Assembly: GCA_020639195.1 (NCBI GenBank)
Contig: JACKHB010000002.1
Span: forward strand, 805,200-869,199
DNA length: 64,000 nucleotides
Direction: 5' to 3'
Origin: Phycisphaeraceae bacterium
GTDB lineage: Bacteria; Planctomycetota; Phycisphaerae; Phycisphaerales; UBA1924
Shown here: piece after piece, positions 1-8,465 of the stretch
Position numbering within the stretch: the stretch's first letter is position 1
Layout: each line of letters starts with the position of its first letter
Made by a program: the position numbers and the translations under genes
The notes under the pieces: generated by a model
What the model was told of the DNA's origin: nothing
What the model saw: the letters and a program-made list of their open reading frames with translations, nothing else
The model's database searches: none

Positions 1-119
1 ACCGAGCGCCGGGTCTCGTGGGGGTCGGTTTTCAAGCCGACTCAGGCACGCCGCGAACTCGCGGTGAACTGGTCGGTCGTGAGCTTGTTCGCCCCAGCCG
101 GGGAAGCGGTTCCCAGGCA

Positions 120-905
120 TCATCCGTTTTTTTGTGGGACCGGCAGCCCGAGCCGCTGGATGACCTGGCAGAGGTCGCTCCACACCTTCTGGCGGTTCTC
201 AGTGGTGTATTGACGGAGGAGATAGGCTGGGTGAAAGGTCGGCATGACGGGGATCGCGATCCCCACAGAATCCCCTGGGATGATCGCCTCATCCACGCCA
301 TCGGGGATGATGAACTCGGCCCACCTGCCCCGCATCCGACCCATCGTTTCGCTGGAGTTGAGAAGCACCCGAGCCGCGGGCAGGCCGAGGGTCACGATGA
401 CCTCCGGGCGCACGATTCCGATCTGTCCGAAGAGGTACGGGGCGCAGAGTCGAGACTCATCGAGGGTTGGGGTCGCGTTTCCCGGCGGCCGGGTTTTGAG
501 CACATTGCAGATGTAGACATCTTCGCGCCGCAGGCCCATGGCCTCGATCATCTTGTTGAGCAGCTGACCCGCGCGACCGACAAAGGGGATCCCGATTCGG
601 TCCTCATCGGCTCCGGGCGCCTCCCCCACAAACATGAGCCTCGCTCCGGGATCCCCGTCGGCGAAGACGATCTTGGTATGCGCGGTGACGAAAGCGGAAT
701 GCGGCGCATCGGACTCGTAGCGGGCGCGCAAGGCGTCGAGAGCGGCCTGTCTCGCGGCGCGATCCGTCGGCGCGGTCGCCGTTGTGGGGGCCGCGGGCGC
801 CCCAGACAGAGCGCGGGGACTTCCGCTGGAAACCGGCACGAAGCCGGGCCCGAGCAGGCTTGCGGTTCGGGCGTGCTGTGCGATGACGCTTTGCGCTGTG
901 GCCAT
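120..905 (-). CDS. Family 4-like uracil-DNA glycosylase, Fe-S cysteines mostly missing
   Basis: A 261-residue protein of the uracil-DNA glycosylase superfamily, which removes uracil from DNA and starts base-excision repair. Motif 1 GEAPGADED (residues 94-102), the LKTRPPGN segment (136-143) and motif HPAYLLR (215-221) are those of the family 4/5 enzymes. Family 4 enzymes normally hold a 4Fe-4S cluster with four cysteines: a CxxC about 20 residues before motif 1, one in KCRPPGN and one in CxPxL. Here the CxxC region reads YESDAPHSAF, the third position is Thr138, and only Cys154 (CAPYL) remains, so the cluster is probably absent. Residues 1-50 are an Ala/Pro/Thr-rich, probably disordered extension. 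The gene is transcribed leftwards and stands alone. The superfamily call is firm; the exact substrate range is inferred. Confidence 0.88.
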   Translation of the reverse strand: MATAQSVIAQHARTASLLGPGFVPVSSGSPRALSGAPAAPTTATAPTDRAARQAALDALRARYESDAPHSAFVTAHTKIVFADGDPGARLMFVGEAPGADEDRIGIPFVGRAGQLLNKMIEAMGLRREDVYICNVLKTRPPGNATPTLDESRLCAPYLFGQIGIVRPEVIVTLGLPAARVLLNSSETMGRMRGRWAEFIIPDGVDEAIIPGDSVGIAIPVMPTFHPAYLLRQYTTENRQKVWSDLCQVIQRLGLPVPQKNG

Positions 906-960
906 AGTGCCACTCTACGGGAGCGAGTTGGGAGTGCGTGGAACGTCGCCGACCTGTCGT

Positions 961-1278
961 TTACCGCCCGGGAGGCGCACCACTCTCGGGGTCTCCCGGT
1001 CCATCGGCGTTCGGCTGCCCGTCTGTCGCCTGCGAGTCCTCTTCAGGATTGGCTTGACCGGGATCGTCCTGCTTGGGGGCGGGCTCGCGCTCACGGGGGC
1101 GTTCATCTCGGGGAGTGGAGACCTTGCCGCCTGCCGAGGGGTTCGCTTTGACGTTTCCTCCCGTCAGGATCGGCACGACATAGGCGCCGGCGAACGCTCC
1201 GATGACCAGACCGAGCACGAGGCACGGCAGGCCCCATCGGATGAATCCCTGATTGACCGGAGGACTGGACTCGGACAT
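961..1278 (-). CDS. Small single-pass membrane protein, unknown function
   Basis: A 105-residue protein with no family I recognise. A short N-terminus is followed by one hydrophobic segment (about residues 15-38, WGLPCLVLGLVIGAF onward) and then a low-complexity tail rich in Pro, Glu, Asp and Gly that probably lies outside the membrane. I chose the ATG at 1278 because GGAAAGGAAC lies just upstream; a longer reading frame exists upstream but has no ribosome site or recognisable content. It lies 55 bases upstream-side of the glycosylase gene on the same strand, so the two could be co-transcribed. Codon third positions are GC-rich like its neighbours, which supports a real gene. Confidence 0.55.
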   Translation of the reverse strand: MSESSPPVNQGFIRWGLPCLVLGLVIGAFAGAYVVPILTGGNVKANPSAGGKVSTPRDERPREREPAPKQDDPGQANPEEDSQATDGQPNADGPGDPESGAPPGR

Positions 1279-1557
1279 GCCGTTCCTTTCCGCGACGAAA
1301 GACCGCGTTCGGCTCCAGAATAGCACGGGGATTCGGGGTGTCGGCGCTCTTAGCGCATCCTTGCCATAGCGCGCATCTCCCAAACCCAGCGGCCGAACGC
1401 GAGGAGGGCGCGGGTTCGGCTCTCCTGGCATTCGGGCCCGAAGGCCGTGGCGTTGCGCCAGCGCGCATAGGAGCCTCGCGTGCGAAAACGGACAGACCAG
1501 GCGAAGATCATCAGTCCGCCGATCGATCTGTGGAGGTCGAGGAGAGGTCGCACGCGA

Positions 1558-2592
1558 TCAGTCCCCCGAGCCCACCGGCGCGCCGGCCCGCATCCACGAC
1601 ACCGTTTCGGTCAACCCCTGACGCAGCGGCACGATCGGCGTGAAGGCCAGTTCGCGCTGCGCGGCGGAGATGTCGGCGACCGAGTGACGGACATCGCCAG
1701 AGCGACCGGGCCGATGTTCGGGGTCGCGCGCCATCGAGTCGCCGTCGATGGCGATCAGTTCGGTCAGCGTCGAAGCGAGTTCCAACAGGCTCGTCCGCTT
1801 GCCCGCAGCGACGTTGAGGACCTTGCCGCGCAGCGGCGCCTCCCGCGTTGCGGCAAGGAGCGTTGCGGCAACGACGTTGGACACGTGCGTGAAGTCCCGC
1901 GATTGCTGCCCATCGCCGAAGATGATGGGGCGCTCCCCCCGGAGCAGCCTGCGGATGAAGGACGGGATCACGGCGGCGTAGTCGGAGTCCGGGCGTTGGC
2001 GCGGGCCAAAGACGTTGAAGTAGCGGAGGGCGACGGTGTCGAGGTCGAAGGTCTCGGACCAGACGCGCGCGAGCGTCTCGGCGGCGAGCTTGCTCGCGGC
2101 GTAGGGAGAGACCGGCGCGGGAGGCAGGGCTTCTGTCTTGGGCAGCGTCTCTCCCCGGCCATATACCGATGAGGACGAGGCGAAGACGACGCGTCGGGCT
2201 CGGGCGCGGCGGGCGGCCTCGAGGACGCGGAGGCTCCCGGTCGCGTTGACGGCGAATGTGCGTTCGGGCTCTTCGATGGACCGCTGGATCGAGCCCACCG
2301 CGGCAAGGTGGAGCACCACGGAGCAGCCTGCGACGGCGGACCCGAGGGCATCGTCGTCGAGGATAGACCCCTGCGCGAACCGGATGCGCTCGGGGTCCAG
2401 CTCCATGAGCTCCGAGATGTGCCGGTGGTCGGTGCTTGACAGATCATCGATGACCGACACGTGCGCGCCGAGGGCGTGCAGCGCGTCGAGCAGGTGGGAA
2501 CCGATGAAACCGCACCCCCCGGTCAGGCAGAGGCGCTGACCATCGAGGCACGGACGCAAGCGCCCGACGAGCTCCGCGGGGAGTTTGAGCAC
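1558..2592 (-). CDS. NAD-dependent sugar-nucleotide epimerase/dehydratase (GalE-like SDR)
   Basis: A 344-residue extended short-chain dehydrogenase. The Rossmann NAD-binding motif GGCGFIGSH is at residues 25-33 and the catalytic YxxxK is Tyr164/Lys168 (YAASK), followed by the AAETL helix. Downstream RYFNVFGPRQRPDSDYAAVIP and the FGDGQQSRDF segment are typical of UDP-glucose/UDP-GlcNAc 4-epimerases of the WbpP/GalE group, which invert C4 of a nucleotide-bound sugar for cell-surface polysaccharide. Which sugar is used cannot be read from the sequence. No glycosyltransferase gene sits beside it. The first 20 residues precede the fold and the start could be slightly internal. Confidence 0.9.
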   Translation of the reverse strand: MLKLPAELVGRLRPCLDGQRLCLTGGCGFIGSHLLDALHALGAHVSVIDDLSSTDHRHISELMELDPERIRFAQGSILDDDALGSAVAGCSVVLHLAAVGSIQRSIEEPERTFAVNATGSLRVLEAARRARARRVVFASSSSVYGRGETLPKTEALPPAPVSPYAASKLAAETLARVWSETFDLDTVALRYFNVFGPRQRPDSDYAAVIPSFIRRLLRGERPIIFGDGQQSRDFTHVSNVVAATLLAATREAPLRGKVLNVAAGKRTSLLELASTLTELIAIDGDSMARDPEHRPGRSGDVRHSVADISAAQRELAFTPIVPLRQGLTETVSWMRAGAPVGSGD

Positions 2593-2647
2593 CGGGCCAT
2601 GCTATCGAGCGGGGTTGCCGCGGCCAAGCCCCATGCGGGCCGGCGGC

Positions 2648-3583
2648 TCAGGCATCCAGATTCCGCATCTCCAGACCCAACTCGCCGAGTCGCTCGCGGA
2701 GTTCGTCGAGGCTGGTGGAACCGAAATTCTTGACGCCCATGAGCTCGGCCTCGGTGTGGCTGACGAGATCGCCGAGGGTCTGGATGTTGAGCAGTTGCAG
2801 GGCCTTGCGGGCCCGGACGGAGAGTTGGAGGTCGGAGACCGGCTTGTTGAGCAGCGCCTCCTTGCCGGATCCCTTGAGGCGCTCCATCACCTGACGCCTG
2901 GCGGCGCGGTGGGCGTCTTCGAGGCCCTGGCCAAGGCGGAGGTTCCGGGCTGCCAGCATCTTCTTGATTTCCTCGAGCGAGCTCTCGCCGAAGTTCTTGT
3001 AGCTGAGCAGCTCCGCCTCGGTGATCCGGAGCAGATCGCCAAGGGTGCGGATGTTCATCTTCTTGAGGCAGGTGCGGGCGCGGACCGACAGCTCGAAGTC
3101 GGTCACGGGCGTGTCGAGCATCGCCCGGCGTTTGAGCAGGTCTCGGTCGTGGTCCTCCTCGACGACCATGTCCTTGGCGGCCTTGACATCCTTCATGAAG
3201 AGCAGGGCGCGCGGGTGGGTCGGATTGGTTTCGAGCACCTGGCGGAGGCACCGCTCGGCACGCGAGTAGTCGCCGCGGTCTTCGTAGAGCACGGCGAGGT
3301 TAATCAGCGCGTTGATGGGGGCGGGCTGATGCTCGATGCACCGCTCGTAGAGTGCCAGGGCCTCGTCCTCTTCGCCCGAGATGTCGAGGAGAAAGGCGAC
3401 CTTGAACAGCGCGTCGTTGTTGGACGGATCGGCGGAGATTGCCCGGCGGAGTTCGAAGATGGCCTTGTCGCGATCGCCGGCTCGATCGGCTTCGAGGCCC
3501 GCCGCGTAGTGCTTGGCCGAGGCCTGAGCGTCGCCGGACGCCTCTCGGCCTCCGATCACCATGTCCATGGGGTCACGTGTCAT
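2648..3583 (-). CDS. TPR protein with two RNA polymerase alpha-CTD modules
   Basis: A 311-residue cytoplasmic protein. Residues about 22-130 are tetratricopeptide-type helical repeats (AGDRDKAIFELRRAISADP, then two more). Residues about 157-218 and 248-308 are two copies of the RNA polymerase alpha-subunit C-terminal domain: each has LSVRAR, a central NIxTLGDL, TEAEL, and KNFGxxSLxEI, the residues that in RpoA form the helix-hairpin-helix contacting UP-element DNA and activators. There is no alpha N-terminal domain, so it cannot be the core subunit. I infer a DNA- or transcription-factor-binding adaptor that uses TPRs to recruit a partner. The start at 3583 has AAAGGAG ten bases upstream; a longer frame to 3634 lacks a site. 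It is a single gene on this strand. Confidence 0.85.
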   Translation of the reverse strand: MTRDPMDMVIGGREASGDAQASAKHYAAGLEADRAGDRDKAIFELRRAISADPSNNDALFKVAFLLDISGEEDEALALYERCIEHQPAPINALINLAVLYEDRGDYSRAERCLRQVLETNPTHPRALLFMKDVKAAKDMVVEEDHDRDLLKRRAMLDTPVTDFELSVRARTCLKKMNIRTLGDLLRITEAELLSYKNFGESSLEEIKKMLAARNLRLGQGLEDAHRAARRQVMERLKGSGKEALLNKPVSDLQLSVRARKALQLLNIQTLGDLVSHTEAELMGVKNFGSTSLDELRERLGELGLEMRNLDA

Positions 3584-3655
3584 TCGACTGCTGCTCCTTT
3601 GGGGCGCGGTTGGGGCGCTCCGGTGGGACCGCAATGGTAGGTCGGTGATCGCCGG

Positions 3656-5203
3656 TCAGGAGGGCTCTGCGATCGTCACCAAAGGTCGTTCCGGCTCCGC
3701 GGCAGGGAGTGGCTTGGACTCGGGGTCGAGCAGCGTGATCTCGCGCCACCTGCCCCGGATGAATCTCGTGAGCAGCCCGAGCCCGAGCAGGACGATGTAG
3801 GTCGAGGCGGCTATCCACGGACCCAGAGATCCTAAATTGGGGACGAGGGCCACGATGAGCCAGCCTCCGCCAACGATGCAGCCCCAGGAGAGCACGATCG
3901 TCAGCACACCGGGCCAGACGGTATCTCCGGCGCCTCGCAGGGCGCCCAACATCGTGATCGCGGCGGCGTCGAAGATCTGGAACACCGCGGCGGCAATCAA
4001 GACGTGCGAGGCCACGCGCACGAGAGTCTGGGCCTGTTCGGGGCTCATTTCTGCGGGAATGAATGCTCGTGACATGGGGCCGCGGAAGAGAACAAACGCC
4101 GCGGCGCATAGCCCCATGTAGGTCAGGGTTAGGCGCAGTCCGAGCCAGGCCCTGCGTTCGGCGAGGTCGGGTCGACGCATTCCCAGGCACCGGCCCACGA
4201 CGGCGGTGACGGCGAAGGACAGTCCGATGGCGGGCATGAACGAGACGTGCATGTAGCGAAGGGCGATCCAACCGGCGGTGTTATGGACGACCGGATCCTC
4301 GCCCGCGGCGCGTCCAGCGGCTGCGAGCAGGTAGGTCATGAGGAAGGCCCAGCAGAAGATCTCATTGATCATCATGAGGGCCCCGGGCCAACCGATGCGG
4401 ATGATGTCCGACATGGCGGCGCGAGAGGGGCGCCAGGCCGCCCGCGTGGCGTAGAGCCGGTTCATCCGAGGCGAGAGGAACAGGGCGAGTGGAATGAAGA
4501 GTTCGATGGCGGCGCCCGAGACGGTGGCGTAGGCGGCCCCGGCAACGCCGAGCCCATCCAGGCCGATCGCATCGGCAAACGCGGTGATCGACGCGGCGGG
4601 CGCGTCGATCACGACCCAGCCGGTGGGCGCCATGCCCTGGCGGCCGAAGATGAGCAGCATGTTCAGCAGGACGTTGCTGACGTTGCACACGAGCGCCGCG
4701 ATCATGACGACTCGCGCCCGGTGGAGGCCGTAGAAGTAGTTGGCCAGGCCGCGAGCGGCCATCGTGAAGAACGCCCCAAAGATGAGGATCTGCGCGTACC
4801 GGGATTCGAGCGTGATCAGGGGCTCATGGTGGCCCAGCGCGGCGTAGATGGACGGCACGACAAGGGCGTACGGGATCGCGACAGCGGCCATGGCCATCGC
4901 CATCCAGATCGCGCTCCATCCGTAGGCCGAGCCCCGCTCGGGGCGGCCCGCGCCCAGATTCTGGGCGACGTAGGTGTTGATCACTCCGAAGAGCCCGATG
5001 CTGGCGCCCATCACGACCCAGGCGGCCATCCCACCGTTGCCCTGAGCGGCGAGATTGACCGGGTCGATCGGCCGGATTCGAGACACCATGAGGCCGTCGA
5101 TGAACTGCATGACGGTGTAGCTGGTCATGGTGACGATGGATGGCAGCGCAATGCGCAGCATCTCCAACATCGTTCGCGAGGATGTCGCGGCGGGGTCGCT
5201 CAT
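3656..5203 (-). CDS. MATE family multidrug/sodium antiporter
   Basis: A 515-residue integral membrane protein of the MATE family, which exports cationic drugs or metabolites in exchange for Na+ or H+. About twelve hydrophobic segments are visible in two homologous halves; the N-terminal half starts MLRIALPSIVTMTSYTVMQF and LDGLMVSR-type residues (FIDGLMVSRI), and there is the usual basic, loop-rich centre near residue 260. The ATG at 5203 was chosen because the family homology begins at once after it; the reading frame stays open far upstream but that part is antisense to PdxA. It lies 65 bases downstream of pdxA on the same strand and may be read from the same transcript. Substrate unknown. 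Confidence 0.9.
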   Translation of the reverse strand: MSDPAATSSRTMLEMLRIALPSIVTMTSYTVMQFIDGLMVSRIRPIDPVNLAAQGNGGMAAWVVMGASIGLFGVINTYVAQNLGAGRPERGSAYGWSAIWMAMAMAAVAIPYALVVPSIYAALGHHEPLITLESRYAQILIFGAFFTMAARGLANYFYGLHRARVVMIAALVCNVSNVLLNMLLIFGRQGMAPTGWVVIDAPAASITAFADAIGLDGLGVAGAAYATVSGAAIELFIPLALFLSPRMNRLYATRAAWRPSRAAMSDIIRIGWPGALMMINEIFCWAFLMTYLLAAAGRAAGEDPVVHNTAGWIALRYMHVSFMPAIGLSFAVTAVVGRCLGMRRPDLAERRAWLGLRLTLTYMGLCAAAFVLFRGPMSRAFIPAEMSPEQAQTLVRVASHVLIAAAVFQIFDAAAITMLGALRGAGDTVWPGVLTIVLSWGCIVGGGWLIVALVPNLGSLGPWIAASTYIVLLGLGLLTRFIRGRWREITLLDPESKPLPAAEPERPLVTIAEPS

Positions 5204-5268
5204 GTAATTCTGAGGGGACGCGGGCTCGACGCGGGCCGGCCGGGGCAACTGTACCTGCGACGGAGCGG

Positions 5269-6321
5269 TCAGGTTGCCGAGTGGGGCGAGGCCGGCGCGG
5301 GGGATCCGGCGAGTTGGGCCGCGAGGATGATGGCGGCGCGCATGCTCGACGGATTGGCGAGGTTCCTTCCGGCGATATCGAACGCGGTGCCGTGATCTGG
5401 GCTGGTCCTGACGACAGGAAGGCCCAGCGTCGTGTTCACCGCTCTGTCGAACGCCAGGAGCTTGACCGGGATGAGGCCCTGATCGTGGTACATCGCGACG
5501 ACGAGGTCGAATTCGCCGCGAACGGCCCGAGAGAAGATGGTGTCGCCCGGGAACGGTCCTCGGGCGTCGATGCCGGCGTCGGTTGCGAGCTGGATCGCCG
5601 GCTCGATGAGCCGGGTTTCTTCGTCGCCGAGCAGCCCGGCCTCGCCCGCGTGCGGATTCAGGCCGCACACGGCGACCCGGGGGCGGCCGATCCCCTGGCG
5701 CACGCACGCCGAATGGCCGAGGTCGATGGCGTCGAAGACTCGCCCGATCGTGATGCGATTGCGAAGGTCGGCCAGCGGGACGTGCCCCGTGACGAGCACG
5801 ACGCGGAGTTCGTCGGCGACGAACATCATGGCGTGTCGTTTGACGCCGAACCTCGAGGCCAACAGCTCGGTGTGCCCTGGGAACTTCGCCTTGCCGGCCA
5901 GAGCCCACGCGTGCTTGCTGATGGGCGCCGTGACGATGGCGTGCGCGCGCAGCGGGTCGTCCTCGGCTCTTCGCGCATCGCGGATCGCGTCCTCGACGAA
6001 CTGGAAGCTGAGCTCTCCGGCCCGCCGGTTGTCGCGGGCGGGGAACGGGTCGTCGCGCTTCTCGGCGCTGACGAGCACCACGTCGTGGGAGAGCGTCGCG
6101 GAGATCAGCGGGGATTCGCGATCCACCGACCACCAGAACGGCTCGATCCCGGCGCGGTCCGCGGCCTGATGCATGCTGGAGGCCACTCCGTGCACGCGCA
6201 AGCGGACTTTGCGCGAGATCTCCGGGTTGGAGAGCGCCTTGACGAGCACCTCCGGGCCGATGCCGCCGGGATCGCCCATGCTGAGGGCAAGCGTGGGCCT
6301 TTCGATGCGATCCGGGGGCAT
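5269..6321 (-). CDS. pdxA: 4-hydroxythreonine-4-phosphate dehydrogenase
   Basis: A 350-residue enzyme of pyridoxal 5'-phosphate synthesis (DXP-dependent route). It oxidises 4-phosphooxy-L-threonine with NAD and the product decarboxylates. The opening motif SMGDPGGIGPE (14-24) and three metal-binding histidines in their expected contexts are present: His150 (PGHTE), His224 (LNPHAGE) and His279 (MYHDQGL). Length agrees with the family (about 330). The gene starts 87 bases from the divergent FKBP gene and is followed by the MATE gene. No other pdx gene is nearby. Confidence 0.95.
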   Translation of the reverse strand: MPPDRIERPTLALSMGDPGGIGPEVLVKALSNPEISRKVRLRVHGVASSMHQAADRAGIEPFWWSVDRESPLISATLSHDVVLVSAEKRDDPFPARDNRRAGELSFQFVEDAIRDARRAEDDPLRAHAIVTAPISKHAWALAGKAKFPGHTELLASRFGVKRHAMMFVADELRVVLVTGHVPLADLRNRITIGRVFDAIDLGHSACVRQGIGRPRVAVCGLNPHAGEAGLLGDEETRLIEPAIQLATDAGIDARGPFPGDTIFSRAVRGEFDLVVAMYHDQGLIPVKLLAFDRAVNTTLGLPVVRTSPDHGTAFDIAGRNLANPSSMRAAIILAAQLAGSPAPASPHSAT

Positions 6322-6408
6322 GGGCGATTGTATCGAGGGTGTGGCGAATCATGGATGCGATCGCCGCGAGTTCGGCGCAGCGCTACTCTGCCCCCGGAGG
6401 TGTGCGCG

Positions 6409-6753
6409 ATGCCAAAGCCCGAAGAAGCCGGCCTGATCATCGAAGACGTGGAAGAGGGTGAGGGTGTGGAGTGCCAGAGCGGAGCGACGGTGCGAGTGAA
6501 CTATCGCGGCCGCCTGACCGATGGCACCGAGTTTGATTCCAACTGGTTCGAGGAGCCGATCGAGTTTGCATTGGCGGATCTGATCGAGGCGTGGAGACTG
6601 GGCATCCCGGGCATGCGCATCGGGGGCGTTCGTCGCCTGACCGTTCCTCCGGCGCTGGGATACGGCGAGCGCGGAGCGCCGCCGACGATTCCTCCCAACG
6701 CGACGCTGGTGTTTGACATCCGGCTGGTCGGAATCGCGAAGGGGCGGCGGTAG
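6409..6753 (+). CDS. FKBP-type peptidyl-prolyl cis-trans isomerase
   Basis: A 114-residue single-domain FKBP that speeds cis-trans isomerisation of prolyl peptide bonds during protein folding. The canonical elements are in order: VRVNYRGRLTDGTEFDSNW, IEAW (the tryptophan at the floor of the active site), GMRIGGVRRLTVPP, GYGERGAPPTIPPNATLVFDI. There is no signal peptide, so it should act in the cytoplasm. The ATG at 6409 is preceded by CCGGAGG at a normal distance; the open frame continuing far upstream is antisense to pdxA. It is divergent from pdxA and convergent, only nine bases away, with the subtilase gene. Confidence 0.95.
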   Translation: MPKPEEAGLIIEDVEEGEGVECQSGATVRVNYRGRLTDGTEFDSNWFEEPIEFALADLIEAWRLGIPGMRIGGVRRLTVPPALGYGERGAPPTIPPNATLVFDIRLVGIAKGRR

Positions 6754-6762
6754 CTCGTCGAT

Positions 6763-8376
6763 TCATTCGAGATCGATGCGCCGGTTGATCGTCCAATTGG
6801 ACTCACCCTCGAAGTTCGCGGCGCGGACGCGATAGCGGAACGTCCCTGCGCCGGGGCTGTCGACCACTTCTTCCGCATCGGCGGGTGTCCGCAAGAAAAT
6901 CGCATTGCGCCACTTTCCGTCGACTCGCTGCTGACGCCTGACTCCGAAGCGGTTTTCGTTGTCGGACTTGTCGAGCCAGGTGATCAGGACGCGTCCATCG
7001 CCCACGTGAGCGACCTGGATGTTGCGGGGCCGGGCCGGCGGATGGCCAACCGCGTCGGCGAGGTTGACGATGCCGCCGGTGATCGTGAGATCGCTGAGCG
7101 ACTCGACCGGCCGGACACTCGCGAGGACACGATCGATCACGCGCCTGTATCCCCACTTCGGATGGCTCGCGCAGGTCATGGCGACGACTCCGGTCACGAT
7201 CGGCGCGGACATGGAAGTGCCGCTGAGATATCCGTAGCCCATCGGGCGAGTGCTCAGCACGTCCTCGCCGGGTGCGGCGAGATGCACCGTTCCCGCGCCG
7301 AAGTTTGAGAACGAGGCCAGGGCGTCGCGATTGTTCGTTGCGGCCACGCAGATCACGTTGTCCAGGCCGAAGGAGGCGGGGTAGTACGGGATGGTGTCGA
7401 TGCTCCGGCTGTCGTTGCCCGCGGCGGCGACGAAGATGTGGTTGGAGGCCTGTGCGGCTTCGATCGCGTCGTACAGAGCCTGGCTGAAACCGATGCCGCC
7501 CCAGGAATTGTTCGACACACGGATATCCATCATCCGGCAATAGTCCAATGCGGCGATGGCATCGGAGACGAATCCACCGCCGGCGCCCGTCAGGCGGAGC
7601 GGTACGAGCGAGCAGCGCCAGTTCACGCCGGTGACGCCGATTCCGTTGTTGCCCCTGGCCCCGACGATTCCGGCGACGTGCGTGCCGTGTCCCGACAGGT
7701 CTGAGGGCGTGTTGTCGTCGTCCACGAAGTCCCAGCCGTTGACGTCGTCGACGTAGCCGTTGTGGTCGTCGTCGATGCCGTTGCCGGGAATCTCACCGGG
7801 GTTCACCCAGATGTTGTCCCGCAGGTCCGGGTGGGCGAGCGCGGCGCCTCCGTCGATGATCGCGATCCTGAACTCGGGATCACCGGTGAAGAAGTCCCAG
7901 GCCTCGGGCGCATCGATGTCGGCATCGGGAATGCCCGAGCGACCGGCGATCCGCTGTCCCGTGTTGTGCAGGCCCCAGACGGAGCCGAAGGACGCGTCGT
8001 TGGGGATTGTCTGCGGCCGGATTACATAATCGGGCTCGGCGTACTCGATGCCGGGAAGGGCGCGCAGGATCTGGATCGCGCGATCCACGTCCATGTCCAG
8101 TGTGAGGTTTTCGACTTCGGGGACGGAGGGGTACGCGCGGTGCATTTGGGCACGGACGAGGGACCGGAGCTGGGCGCGGCTGGCGTGGGTCGTGATCGGA
8201 GAAAACCGCACGAGGACAGAGCGGGGATGTCGGGTCAGCGTGGGATCGGCCTCGAGCGCGCGGCGACCCGCGTCGAACGCGTCGCGGGTGGGCTGGGCCA
8301 GAGATGGAGCGGCCAGGAGCGAGACTGCGGCGCTCATGGCCGCGAGACGGCGATTCGCACCGGGTCGTCGCGCCAT
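6763..8376 (-). CDS. Secreted S8 subtilisin-like serine protease
   Basis: A 537-residue exported endopeptidase. A signal peptide (about residues 1-27, ending SLAQ) is followed by a fervidolysin-like propeptide domain (about 50-125) with the PGIEYAEPDYVI motif. The peptidase domain carries the triad Asp175 (IAIIDGG), His230 (SGHGTHVAGI) and Ser388 (GTSMSAP), with the oxyanion asparagine in AAAGND (Asn321). A calcium-type loop, GIDDDHNGYVDD, follows the Asp motif. The last 90 residues form a fibronectin type III-like domain (VLITWLDKSDNENRFGV). There is no dockerin or sorting tail. The gene is convergent with the FKBP gene and divergent from the deaminase. Confidence 0.94.
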   Translation of the reverse strand: MARRPGANRRLAAMSAAVSLLAAPSLAQPTRDAFDAGRRALEADPTLTRHPRSVLVRFSPITTHASRAQLRSLVRAQMHRAYPSVPEVENLTLDMDVDRAIQILRALPGIEYAEPDYVIRPQTIPNDASFGSVWGLHNTGQRIAGRSGIPDADIDAPEAWDFFTGDPEFRIAIIDGGAALAHPDLRDNIWVNPGEIPGNGIDDDHNGYVDDVNGWDFVDDDNTPSDLSGHGTHVAGIVGARGNNGIGVTGVNWRCSLVPLRLTGAGGGFVSDAIAALDYCRMMDIRVSNNSWGGIGFSQALYDAIEAAQASNHIFVAAAGNDSRSIDTIPYYPASFGLDNVICVAATNNRDALASFSNFGAGTVHLAAPGEDVLSTRPMGYGYLSGTSMSAPIVTGVVAMTCASHPKWGYRRVIDRVLASVRPVESLSDLTITGGIVNLADAVGHPPARPRNIQVAHVGDGRVLITWLDKSDNENRFGVRRQQRVDGKWRNAIFLRTPADAEEVVDSPGAGTFRYRVRAANFEGESNWTINRRIDLE

Positions 8377-8465
8377 GGGGTCAGCCTAGTCGAGTGGGCC
8401 CCAGTCATCGAGCGAGGTCGAGAGAAGAACGGGGCGGGACCGTCACCGACGAGTATTGTGTCTTC

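Noticed and set aside
1..60. On the minus strand, GTCGGCTTGAAAACCGAC near 24-41 resembles the anticodon arm of tRNA-Ser(UGA).
   Set aside because: The anticodon loop is one base off, no D-loop lies between the arm and the CCTGAG before it, and no acceptor stem can be formed inside the window.
1350..1553. A 67-residue ORF on the minus strand starting four bases after the epimerase stop, with a stretch faintly like a lipid A acyltransferase (SYARWRNATAFGP).
   Set aside because: It starts with GTG without a ribosome site, is Arg-rich as shadow frames are in high-GC DNA, and the resemblance is too short to trust. The 279-base gap otherwise holds nothing clear.
5204..6352. Long in-frame extension in front of the MATE exporter.
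   Set aside because: It is antisense to pdxA, Arg/Pro-rich and unlike any protein; MATE homology begins at the ATG at 5203.
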